Source: Pseudomonadota bacterium (GTDB lineage Bacteria; Pseudomonadota; Gammaproteobacteria; Xanthomonadales; Xanthomonadaceae). Taken from it: a DNA stretch of 18,723 nucleotides. The stretch spans positions 1 to 18,723 of the forward strand of contig JAEWFH010000047.1 of NCBI GenBank assembly GCA_023388955.1, written 5' to 3'. Position numbers and translations under genes: made by a program. The notes below the pieces were generated by a model that was given only the letters and a program-made list of their open reading frames with translations, searched no databases and was not told the DNA's origin. This document shows positions 1 to 7,758 of this stretch, piece after piece (the first letter of the stretch is position 1; the number at the start of each line of letters is the position of its first letter).

Positions 1-173
1 AGATCAGCGACGACCAGCTGTTCTACTGCCGCTCGCGCGGCATCGGCGAGGAGGACGCGGTGTCGATGATCGTCGACGGCTTCTGCAAGCAGGTCTTCCG
101 CGAGCTGCCGATGGAGTTCGCCGTGGAGGCCAAGGCCCTGCTGGAAGTAAGCCTGGAAGGCGCCGTCGGCTAG
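1..173 (+). CDS. sufB: SufB, Fe-S cluster assembly scaffold (C-terminal end only)
   Basis: This is the last 56 codons of sufB; the reading frame enters at base 3 and stops at TAG 171-173. SufB is the scaffold subunit of the cytoplasmic SufBC2D complex, on which Fe-S clusters are built. The fragment shows the strongly conserved SufB C-terminus: FYCRSRGI, then SMIVDGFC, then ELPMEFAVEA and a terminal SLEGAVG. The FYCRSRG block is the SufB counterpart of FYLRSRG in SufD, which lies two genes downstream. The rest of the gene and the operon promoter are outside the window. Identity is secure from these motifs and from sufC and sufD following. A repeat-filled gap of 165 bases separates it from sufC, so it is the only suf gene here not tightly packed against its neighbour. 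Confidence 0.95.
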   Translation, partial: ISDDQLFYCRSRGIGEEDAVSMIVDGFCKQVFRELPMEFAVEAKALLEVSLEGAVG

Positions 174-183
174 CGCGCATTTC

Positions 184-313
184 CCTTCTCCCGCTCGCGG
201 GAGAAGGTGCCCCGAAGGGGCGGATGAGGGCAGTTCCCAAGTCCAGCATGTAATCCCGAATGGACTTGCCATCTGCCCTCACCCCGGCCCTCTTCCGCAA
301 GCGGGAGAGGGGG
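184..313. repeat. Composite inverted repeat (two REP-like palindromes facing each other)
   Basis: Two related GC-rich palindromic units lie in opposite orientation. The left unit has a perfect 11-bp stem (184-194 with 197-207, 2-nt loop) followed by a 5-bp GCCCC/GGGGC hairpin (209-221). The right unit has an 11-bp stem with one G-T wobble (288-298 with 301-311, loop AA). Between them are two nested perfect 8-bp arms: GAGGGCAG/CTGCCCTC (227-234 with 273-280, the outer pair), and CAAGTCCA/TGGACTTG (238-245 with 261-268). The whole block can therefore fold into one long structure. Palindromes built around CTCCCGC/GCGGGAG are familiar intergenic repeats of Xanthomonadaceae. The block lies inside the suf operon and could act as an RNA stabiliser or partial terminator between sufB and sufC. 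It shows no coding content. Confidence 0.8.
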
Positions 314-338
314 TAAAAAACACAAGAGACCATCCACC

Positions 339-1096
<758 letters not shown>

Positions 1097-1100
<4 letters not shown>

Positions 1101-2401
1101 GCGCGTTGATGGAGAACCTGGCGCGCGGCTTCGACGCGCTTCCCGGCCGCGAGGCCGCCGGCCTGGGCCCGCTGCGGCAGGAGGCACTCGCCGCGGCGCT
1201 GCGCGACGGGTTGCCCGGCCCGCGCACCGAGGCGTGGAAATACACCCCGCTGCGGGCGCTGGAGCGTCGCAGCTTCGATCCGGTGGAAGCCGCGCCTGCC
1301 TTCGACTCCGCCCTGCTGGCCGACATCCCGGCGCCGAGGCTGGTATTCGTCAACGGCCGGCATGACGCCACCCATTCCGACCTGGACGGACTTCCGGCCG
1401 GGGTGCGCGTGCGCCCGCTCTCGCAGCTGCTGGAAGAAGGGGACCCGGCTGCCGCTGGCGCCCTCTCGCGCCGCTACGAGCAGCCGGCCGAGGTGTTTGC
1501 CCGCCTCAACACCGCCCTGTCCACCGAGGGCGTGGTGGTGCAGGCGGGGCCGGAGGCGCGGGAAGGCAACCCGCTGCAACTGGTGTTCATCGGCACGCCG
1601 GACGCCAGTGACCGGGCCTGGCACCTGCGCCACCGCATCGAGCTCGCGCCGGGCGCGCGCCTGGACGTGGTCGAACACCTGGTCGGGGACGGGGACCACC
1701 GCCACCTGGCCAACAGCCTGATGCAGGTCGAGCTGGGGGACGCGGCACGCCTGCGCCACGCCCGGCTGCAGCGCGAATCCACCGGCGCCACCCTCTTCCA
1801 CCGCACCGACGCAACGCTGGGCGCAGATGCGGAGTACCGGCGGATCGACCTGGAGCTGGGCGCGGCCCTGTCGCGCCACGAGCTCAACATCGCCCTGCGC
1901 GGCGACCGCGCCCGCGTCCACGCAAACGGGGTGCTGCTGGCCGACGGCCGGCGCCACCTGGATACCCGCCTGAGCGTGGACCACGATGCCCTCGACAGCA
2001 CCTGCGAACTGACCTGGCGCGGCATCGGCGCCGACCGCGCCAAGGCGGTGTTCCATGGCGGCATCCTGATCCGCAAGGGCGCCGACGGCACCAGCGCCAA
2101 CCTGTCCAACAAGAACCTGCTGCTGTCCGAGGGCGCGGAGATCGACACCCAGCCGATGCTGGTGATCCACGCCGACGAGGTCCAGGCCGCGCACGGTGCG
2201 ACGGTCGGCCAGCTGGATCCAACGTCGATGTTCTACCTGCGCTCGCGCGGTATCCCCGCCGAGCGGGCACGGGCGCTGCTGACCGCCGCGTTCTGCCGCG
2301 AACCGCTGTCGGTGATCGATGAAGCAGCCGTGCGCGATGCGGTGGGCGCGCGCCTGGACGAGGTACTGCTGAAGTCGGTGGCGGCGGGGATGGAGGCGTG
2401 A
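1097..2401 (+). CDS. sufD: SufD, Fe-S cluster assembly scaffold subunit
   Basis: This 434-residue protein is the partner of SufB in the SufBC2D scaffold. It has the N-terminal TEAWKYTPL motif (44-52), a long beta-helix-type middle, and the conserved C-terminal block HGATVGQLD followed by FYLRSRGI (366-386). H366 matches the SufD histidine that faces SufB at the proposed assembly site. The ATG at 1097 was chosen over an upstream in-frame ATG at 1064 because it overlaps the sufC stop as ATGA and has GGAGAAG just before it. In the SufD sequences I recall, the residue two before that histidine is often cysteine; here it is alanine (A364). The stop at 2399-2401 shares its last base with the sufS ATG. 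Confidence 0.95.
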
Positions 2402-3663
2402 TGGGGCAAGAGCGCCCCCTCACCCCGCAGGCGGGAGAGGGGGCGACACCCATCGACTGGGCGATGGTGCGGGCGGATTTCCCGGTCCTGCAACGGCAGG
2501 TGCACGGCAAACCGCTGGTGTACCTGGACTCGGCCAACACCGGGCAGAAGCCGCGGCAGGTGATCGAGGCCGTCGACGACTTCTTCCGCAACCACAACGC
2601 CAACGTCAGCCGCGCGGTGCACGCGCTGGGCACCGAGGCCACCGAGGCCTTCGAGGGCGCGCGCGGCACGCTGGCGCGCTTCCTCAACGTGCGCGCCGAC
2701 GAGCTGGTGCTGTGCAGCGGCACCACCTTCGCCATCAACCTGGTCGCCTACAGCTGGGCGCTGCCGCGGCTCCGGCCCGGCGATGCGATCGTGGTCACGC
2801 GCATAGAGCACCACGCGAACATCGTGCCCTGGCAGCTCATCGCGCAGCGCACCGGGGCCACGCTCAAGGTCGCCGACATCGACGAGCGCGGCGACCTGGA
2901 CCTGGCGCAGCTGGAGTCGCTGCTGACCGGCGAGGTGAAGCTGCTCGCGCTCGCCCACGTGTCCAACGTGCTGGGCACGGTGAACCCGGTGCGCGAGATC
3001 TGCCGCATGGCCCGCAAGCGCGGCATCGCCACGCTGGTCGACGGCTCCCAGGCGGCGCCACACCGGCCCGTCGACGTGGCCGCGATCGGGTGCGACTTCT
3101 ACGCCATCACCGGCCACAAGATGGCCGGCCCGACCGGCACCGGCGCGCTGTGGGCCCGGCGCGAGCACCTGGAGTCCATGCCGCCGTTCCTGGGCGGCGG
3201 GGAAATGATCAAGGAGGTCCGCTTCGACGGCACCGTGTTCAACGACGCGCCGCACAAGTTCGAGGCCGGCACCCCCAACATCGCCGGCTTCATCGGCCTG
3301 GGCGCAGCCTGCGACTACCTGTCGGGCATCGGCATGGACAACATCGAGGCCCGCGAGCAGGAGCTGCTCGCGCACCTGACCGCGCGACTGGACGCGATCG
3401 ACGGGGTCCGGATCTTCGGCCGCGCCCGCGAGAAGGCCGCGGTGGTGAGTTTCCTGGTCGAGGGCGCGCACGCCCATGACCTGGCCACCCTGCTCGACCT
3501 GGAAGGCGTGGCGGTGCGCTCCGGCCACCACTGCGCGCATCCGCTGATGCAGCACTTCGGCGTGCCCGCGACCTGCCGCGCCTCGCCGGCGTTCTACAAC
3601 ACCTTCGAGGAAATCGACGCCTTCGCCGCCGCACTGGTGAAGGTACGCGGCTTGCTGGCCTAG
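2401..3663 (+). CDS. sufS: SufS, cysteine desulfurase (group II)
   Basis: This PLP enzyme removes sulfur from L-cysteine as a persulfide and feeds it to the SufBCD scaffold. The 420-residue protein shows IEHHAN (135-140) and VDGSQ (213-217) at the PLP pocket, the PLP lysine K240 in GHKMAGPTGTG, and the active-site cysteine C378 in RSGHHCAHP, a group II (SufS) pattern. TCRASPAFYNT (391-401) is the usual C-terminal family signature. The ATG at 2401 overlaps the sufD stop and has GGAGG at 2392-2396. The first 17 or so residues have no counterpart in typical SufS and are encoded partly by a REP-like hairpin (2413-2445). Homology begins at about IDWAMVRADFPVL. An internal ATG at 2464 would remove this extension but also part of the first helix. 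No sufE or sufU is visible in the window. Confidence 0.95.
   Translation: MGQERPLTPQAGEGATPIDWAMVRADFPVLQRQVHGKPLVYLDSANTGQKPRQVIEAVDDFFRNHNANVSRAVHALGTEATEAFEGARGTLARFLNVRADELVLCSGTTFAINLVAYSWALPRLRPGDAIVVTRIEHHANIVPWQLIAQRTGATLKVADIDERGDLDLAQLESLLTGEVKLLALAHVSNVLGTVNPVREICRMARKRGIATLVDGSQAAPHRPVDVAAIGCDFYAITGHKMAGPTGTGALWARREHLESMPPFLGGGEMIKEVRFDGTVFNDAPHKFEAGTPNIAGFIGLGAACDYLSGIGMDNIEAREQELLAHLTARLDAIDGVRIFGRAREKAAVVSFLVEGAHAHDLATLLDLEGVAVRSGHHCAHPLMQHFGVPATCRASPAFYNTFEEIDAFAAALVKVRGLLA
2413..2445 (+). repeat. REP-like palindrome inside the 5' end of sufS
   Basis: This is a shortened relative of the right-hand unit at 278-313. Both share CCCTCACCCC and GCGGGAGAGGGGG; the sufS copy lacks about nine bases between them. 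It can fold with an outer 9-bp stem (2413-2421 with 2437-2445) and an inner 5-bp stem CCCGC/GCGGG (2424-2428 with 2431-2435, loop AG). It starts 12 nt after the sufS ATG and is read in frame as PLTPQAGEG. A hairpin this close to the start could lower ribosome entry at sufS, though overlap with sufD would favour coupled translation. Confidence 0.75.
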
Positions 3664-3703
3664 CCTCCCACCGCGGCCCTGGCCGCAACCGTGAACTCCC
3701 GCA

Positions 3704-4252
3704 ATGACCTCCCCGCTGCAGTTCCGCGACGCCACCGTCGCCGACATCCCCACCCTCGTCGAACTGGTCACGCGCGCCTACCGCGGCGAGGCCAGCCGGA
3801 CCGGCTGGACCACCGAGGCCGACCTGCTGGAAGGCCAGCGCATCGACCCCGAGGTGCTGCGCGGCGACGTCGAGCGTCCGCGCTCGCAGGTGTTGCTGGC
3901 CGAGCGCAACGGGGTCCTGGTGGCCTGCGCGCACGTGGCGGTGGAACGCGACGGGGACGGCGAAGCGGGCTACTTCGGCATGTTCGCCGTCGACCCGGCC
4001 CGGCAGGGCGGCGGCACCGGCCGCGCGGTGCTGGCCGAGGCCGAGCGCATCGTGCGCGAAGAATTCGGCATGGTCCGCATGCAGATGACGGTAATCGTGC
4101 AGCGCGCCGAACTCATCGAGTGGTACTTGCGCCGCGGCTACCGGCGCACCGGCGTGCTCAAGCCGTTCCCGTACGGGGACGACCGCTTCGGCGTGCCGCT
4201 GCGCGACGACCTGCGTTTCGAAGTGCTGGAAAAGGAGTTGGGACCGCGATGA
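3704..4252 (+). CDS. GNAT family N-acetyltransferase
   Basis: This 182-residue cytoplasmic protein has the GNAT fold. GYFGMFAVDP (89-98) is the typical beta-4 strand, and QGGGTGR (101-107) is the acetyl-CoA pyrophosphate loop (Q/R-x-x-G-x-G/A). Near the C-terminus IEWYLRRGYRRTG matches the usual motif B. The acyl acceptor cannot be told from sequence. It begins 40 bases after sufS and its stop overlaps the next gene as ATGA, so it is part of the suf transcription unit. No clear Shine-Dalgarno sequence precedes ATG 3704; this start is chosen because the GNAT homology (LQFRDATVADIPTLVEL) begins right after it. Its placement between sufS and a Rieske ferredoxin is unexplained; a role in Fe-S biogenesis would be inference only. 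Confidence 0.88.
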   Translation: MTSPLQFRDATVADIPTLVELVTRAYRGEASRTGWTTEADLLEGQRIDPEVLRGDVERPRSQVLLAERNGVLVACAHVAVERDGDGEAGYFGMFAVDPARQGGGTGRAVLAEAERIVREEFGMVRMQMTVIVQRAELIEWYLRRGYRRTGVLKPFPYGDDRFGVPLRDDLRFEVLEKELGPR

Positions 4253-4569
4253 GCGAATGGGTACGCGTGTGCACCACCGCCGAGCTGCTGCCCGGTGAAT
4301 CCATCGTGGCCTGGGATGGCGATACGCCGATCCTGGTGGTCAACCTCGACGGCACCTTTTACGCCGTGGAGGACCAGTGCACGCATGAGGACTATGAACT
4401 GTCCGCCGGCGCCGTCGATCCGCAGGCCGGGACGGTGGAGTGCGTGCTCCACGGAGCGAAGTTCGACCTCCGCGACGGCCGCGCCCTCTGCGCGCCGGCC
4501 TACGAGCCGGTGGCGAAGTTCCCGGTGAAGGTGGAGGACGGCGTGGTCTGGACGCGCGACGACCGCTGA
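4249..4569 (+). CDS. Small Rieske-type [2Fe-2S] ferredoxin
   Basis: This 106-residue stand-alone Rieske protein resembles the ferredoxin subunits of non-heme iron oxygenases. The cluster ligands are visible: C44 and H46 in CTH, and C65 and H68 in CVLHGAKFD. The spacing fits a soluble Rieske ferredoxin, and there is no signal peptide or membrane segment, so it should act in the cytoplasm. The start at 4249 is set by the ATGA overlap with the GNAT gene and AAGGAG upstream; a longer in-frame opening to 3691 runs antiparallel to no homology and is only a shadow of the GNAT gene. It ends the suf operon. No oxygenase partner is nearby, so it may be an electron donor for Suf or an unlinked enzyme; this is inference. 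Confidence 0.92.
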   Translation: MSEWVRVCTTAELLPGESIVAWDGDTPILVVNLDGTFYAVEDQCTHEDYELSAGAVDPQAGTVECVLHGAKFDLRDGRALCAPAYEPVAKFPVKVEDGVVWTRDDR

Positions 4570-4582
4570 TCCCCGTTTATTT

Positions 4583-4625
4583 TTCGCAATTATTATTGCG
4601 AATCATTCTTGTTTACCTTTACCAT
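4583..4625 (+). promoter_or_regulatory. Fur-box-like site and candidate promoter before the siderophore receptor operon
   Basis: The region between the Rieske gene and the receptor is a sharp AT-rich island in GC-rich DNA. It holds a perfect 8-bp inverted repeat TTCGCAAT/ATTGCGAA (4583-4590 with 4595-4602, 4-nt spacer TATT). The 19 bases 4592-4610 match the classical Fur consensus GATAATGATAATCATTATC at 12 of 19 positions by eye, best in AATCATT. A tentative promoter is TTGCGA (4596-4601) with TACCAT (4620-4625), spacer 18, which would put the palindrome over the -35. The gene content downstream (siderophore receptors) fits iron repression by Fur. The AT-rich hairpin followed by TCATTCTTG could also help end suf transcription. 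Confidence 0.65.
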
Positions 4626-4648
4626 GTGCGCCCCCGACATCCAGGCAC

Positions 4649-6970
4649 ATGGAAATGGCCCACATCAGGAGCCGCAAGCACCTCCTTCCCCAGTCCGCCC
4701 CGCGCTCGCTCGGTGCCGCATCGCTGATCGGCCTCGCCCTCGGCCTGCCCGCGGTGGCCAGCGCCCAGTCCAGCGGCGGTCCGTCTCCGGATGCGCCCAC
4801 CCGGACGCTGGACGGGGTGCACGTCGACGGTTACCGCCTCAAGCGCTACTCGGGTGAATCGGCTTCGCCAAAGTTCACCCAGCCGCTGCTCGACACCACC
4901 CGTACCCTCGACATCATCAACGCCGACCTGTTCAACGAACAGGGCGCCACCACCCTCACCGAGGCGCTTCGCAACACCCCCGGCGTGAGCACGTTCTACG
5001 TCGGCGAGAACGGCAACACCACCACCGGCGATGCCGTGTACATGCGCGGCTTCGACAGCTCCGGCAGCATTTTCGTCGACGGCGTGCGCGACCTGGGTTC
5101 GGTCACCCGCGACGTCTTCAACCTCGAGCAGATCGAAGTTGCCAAGGGCCCGGCCGGCACGGACTACGGGCGCACCGCGCCGACCGGCTCGATCAACCTG
5201 GTGACCAAGCGCGCCCACCTGCGCGACGCCGCGTCGGCCACCCTGGCGGTCGGTAGCGCCGACCACCGCCGGCTCACTGCCGACTGGAACCAGGCATTGG
5301 GGAGCGGCAGCGCGCTGCGCCTGAACGTGATGGCGCAGGACGGAGGCACCGCCGGCCGGGACGTGGTCGAGAACATGCGCTGGGGCGTCGCGCCGTCGCT
5401 CGCCTTCGGGCTCGGGACCGCGACCCGGGTGTACCTGGACCTGCTGCACGTACAGCAGGAGAACCTGCCCGACGGCGGCGTACCCACCATCGGCCTGCCC
5501 GGCTATACCTCGCCCGACCCGGAGCGTCCCTGGATCGGCGCCGCCGCACCGGTCGACCCGGAGAACTTCTACGGGACGCATCGCGACCACGACGATGTCA
5601 CCGCCGACATGGCGACCGTGCGCATCGAGCACGACCTCGCCCCGGAGGCCCGGCTGGTCAACACCACCCGCTGGGGCCGCAACCGGCAGGAATACATGCT
5701 GACCGCCTTCATGGCCGATGCCGGACGGCTGCTGACCCCGGATCCGGCCGACCCGGCGGGCTGGACGGTCACCCGCAACCTGCCGACCTTCAAGGACCAG
5801 CGCAACGAAATCCTCGCCAACCAGACCGCGCTGGTGCTGTCGCTCGGGCAGGGCGAGGTACGCCACGACATCAGCACCGGACTGGAGCTGAGCCGCGAGG
5901 AGCTGGCCAGCCGCGGCGTCACCGCGCTCGATGGCAGCAGCTGGCCGGACGCCAGCCTGTACCACCCGGACCCGGACGTGACCGGCCTGCACTGGGGCCA
6001 CAACGGCGCCCGCGCCGACGGCCGCACCGACACCGTCGCGGCCTGGCTGTTCGACACCATCAGCCTGGGCGAGCGCTGGAAGCTCAATGGTGGCGTGCGC
6101 ATCGACGACTACGACACGCGTTTCAGCAGCCTGGTGCCCTGCGGGGGTCGCCGTGGGCCCGACTGCGCCGGCGCGCCCGACGGCAGCATCGTCCCGGGCG
6201 TGGATGCCGAGGCCTCCGACACCCTGTTCAACTGGAAGCTCGGCGCGCTCTACAAGCCGGCCGAAAACGGCAGCGTCTACGCGAGCTACGCGGTGTCCCA
6301 CCAGCCCCCCGGCGGTGGCAGCCTGGAGCTGAGCAGCAGCGCCGGCAGCGCCGACAACCCGGCCTTCGATCCGCAGGAAGCCCGCACCGCCGAGATCGGC
6401 ACCAAATGGGAATTCGCCGACGGTGGCCTGCTGTTGACCGCGGCGGTGTTCGACACCGAAGTCCGCAACGAAATCGCCCAGGACCCCACCGACCAGCTGT
6501 ACTACCAGACCGGCCGCAAGCAGGTGCGTGGCGTGGAACTGGGCGCGGTCGGCCACGTCACCGAGACCTGGGTGGTCTCGGCCGGCTACAGCCACATGGA
6601 CACCGAGGTCCTCGACGGCCCGGCCGTCACCGCCGATGGCAGCAGCGTACTCGCCTACACCCCCGAGGATGCCTTCACCGCCTGGAGCACCTGGCAGCCG
6701 ATGCCCGGCCTGACCCTGGGCGGCGGCGCGCGCTACATGGGCGAACTGGCCCGCGGGCGCGACGGCGCGGTCGGCACGCCCAGCCACACCGAGGACTACT
6801 GGGTGGTGGACGCGGTCGCCGGCTACGCCTTCAACGAACACTTCGAGCTGCGCCTGAACCTCTACAACCTGCTCGACGAGGAGTACGTGGCCGCGATCAA
6901 CAAGAGCGGCTACCGCTACACGCCGGGCGCGCCGCGCTCGGCGCTGCTGACGGCGAACTTCCACTTCTGA
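4649..6970 (+). CDS. fiu: TonB-dependent catecholate siderophore receptor, Fiu/PiuA type
   Basis: This outer-membrane receptor is 773 residues long. It has an N-terminal signal peptide (hydrophobic 22-38, likely cut after ASA39), a TonB-box-like LDGVHVDG (54-61), then the plug domain. FVDGVRDLGSVTRDVFNLEQ, KGPAGTDYGR and APTGSINLVTK are hallmarks of the Fiu/PiuA subfamily for catecholate siderophores. The rest is a 22-strand-type barrel ending in the usual terminal phenylalanine (NFHF). A cysteine pair sits in a putative outer loop (PCGGRRGPDC). It follows a Fur-box-like site and is 21 bases before piuC, the same pairing as fiu-ybiX and piuA-piuC. A second in-frame ATG at 4655 (MAHIRSRKH) is an equally good start; neither has a strong Shine-Dalgarno sequence. 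Confidence 0.92.
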   Translation: MEMAHIRSRKHLLPQSAPRSLGAASLIGLALGLPAVASAQSSGGPSPDAPTRTLDGVHVDGYRLKRYSGESASPKFTQPLLDTTRTLDIINADLFNEQGATTLTEALRNTPGVSTFYVGENGNTTTGDAVYMRGFDSSGSIFVDGVRDLGSVTRDVFNLEQIEVAKGPAGTDYGRTAPTGSINLVTKRAHLRDAASATLAVGSADHRRLTADWNQALGSGSALRLNVMAQDGGTAGRDVVENMRWGVAPSLAFGLGTATRVYLDLLHVQQENLPDGGVPTIGLPGYTSPDPERPWIGAAAPVDPENFYGTHRDHDDVTADMATVRIEHDLAPEARLVNTTRWGRNRQEYMLTAFMADAGRLLTPDPADPAGWTVTRNLPTFKDQRNEILANQTALVLSLGQGEVRHDISTGLELSREELASRGVTALDGSSWPDASLYHPDPDVTGLHWGHNGARADGRTDTVAAWLFDTISLGERWKLNGGVRIDDYDTRFSSLVPCGGRRGPDCAGAPDGSIVPGVDAEASDTLFNWKLGALYKPAENGSVYASYAVSHQPPGGGSLELSSSAGSADNPAFDPQEARTAEIGTKWEFADGGLLLTAAVFDTEVRNEIAQDPTDQLYYQTGRKQVRGVELGAVGHVTETWVVSAGYSHMDTEVLDGPAVTADGSSVLAYTPEDAFTAWSTWQPMPGLTLGGGARYMGELARGRDGAVGTPSHTEDYWVVDAVAGYAFNEHFELRLNLYNLLDEEYVAAINKSGYRYTPGAPRSALLTANFHF

Positions 6971-6991
6971 GCCGGCTGCCGAGGACCCGCC

Positions 6992-7684
6992 ATGCTGCTG
7001 CACATCCCGGGGGTACTGGACCCCAGCCAGTTGTCGCGCTTCCGCAGGGAGCTCGACGGCGCCGAGTGGACCGACGGTCGCCAGACCGTCGGCCCGCAGG
7101 GTGCCCGGGTGAAGCGCAACCTGCAGCTGCCCGAGGAGTCGCCCCTGCGGGCCACGCTCGGCGCCGAGGTGCTCACCGCGCTCGCCGCCCACCCGCTGTA
7201 CTTCCCGGCGGTGCTGCCGGCGCGCACCCTGCCGCCGCGCTTCAACCGCTACGAGGGCGGCGGCGAGTACGGCTTCCATGTCGACGGCGCGGTGATGGCT
7301 CTGCCCACTGCACCCGGGCAGCCGGCGATGCAGTTGCGCAGCGACCTGTCGTGCACCGTGTTCCTGAGCGATCCGGGGGAGTACGACGGCGGCGAGCTGG
7401 TCATCCACGACACCTACGGCGAGCACGAGGTGAAGCTGCCGGCCGGCGACGCCATCGTCTATCCGTCCAGCAGCCTGCACCGGGTCACTCCCGTCACCGG
7501 CGGGGCGCGCCTGGGCGCCTTCTTCTGGATCCAGAGCCTGGTCCGCGAGGACGCGGCACGGCAGATGCTGTTCGAGCTCGATGCCAGCATCCAGGCGCTC
7601 ACCGCGTCCGGCGCCGACCGCGCTGCCGTGCTCCGGCTGACCGGCATTTACCACAACCTCCTGCGGCGCTGGGCCGGTACCTGA
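6992..7684 (+). CDS. piuC: PiuC/YbiX-type Fe(II)/2-oxoglutarate dioxygenase (PKHD hydroxylase)
   Basis: This 230-residue soluble protein, close to the length of E. coli YbiX, is a Fe(II)- and 2-oxoglutarate-dependent oxygenase. The metal triad is H96, D98 (GFHVDGAVM) and H163 (SSSLHRV), with R173 as the 2-oxoglutarate anchor ([12 protein letters not shown]). [10 protein letters not shown] and [14 protein letters not shown] are family-typical strands. The substrate of this family is not established; its constant pairing with Fiu/PiuA receptors suggests a role in handling imported catecholate siderophores. It lies 21 bases after the receptor stop and is presumably cotranscribed under the Fur-like site. 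After it comes a 74-base gap with no convincing promoter, so the operon probably continues. Confidence 0.92.
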   Translation: MLLHIPGVLDPSQLSRFRRELDGAEWTDGRQTVGPQGARVKRNLQLPEESPLRATLGAEVLTALAAHPLYFPAVLPARTLPPRFNRYEGGGEYGFHVDGAVMALPTAPGQPAMQLRSDLSCTVFLSDPGEYDGGELVIHDTYGEHEVKLPAGDAIVYPSSSLHRVTPVTGGARLGAFFWIQSLVREDAARQMLFELDASIQALTASGADRAAVLRLTGIYHNLLRRWAGT

Positions 7685-7758
7685 GCGCGCCCCCCTTCCT
7701 TTCGCCACGGCCCCCCGGCCGGCGCGGAGATCCCCGTTTTTCCTTCCGATCGAGCCTG

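Noticed and set aside
184..313. Possible CRISPR array or tRNA in the sufB-sufC gap
   Set aside because: The repeats are inverted, unequal and only two in number, with no regular spacers. No cloverleaf or anticodon arm is seen.
3691..4248. Upstream extension of the Rieske ferredoxin frame to 3691
   Set aside because: It overlaps the GNAT gene in another frame and reads as Arg-rich nonsense. Rieske homology starts at MSEW (4249).
7729..7741. GATCCCCGTTT shared with 4568-4578, before both receptors; possible duplicated control region
   Set aside because: Only 11 bases match, and the Fur-like palindrome is not repeated at 7729. Chance cannot be excluded.
6406..7758. Long plus-strand extension upstream of the CirA-like receptor, overlapping fiu and piuC
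   Set aside because: The overlapping part is low-complexity Arg/Ala/Pro/Gly in the shadow frame of two well-supported genes. The signal peptide begins at 7759.
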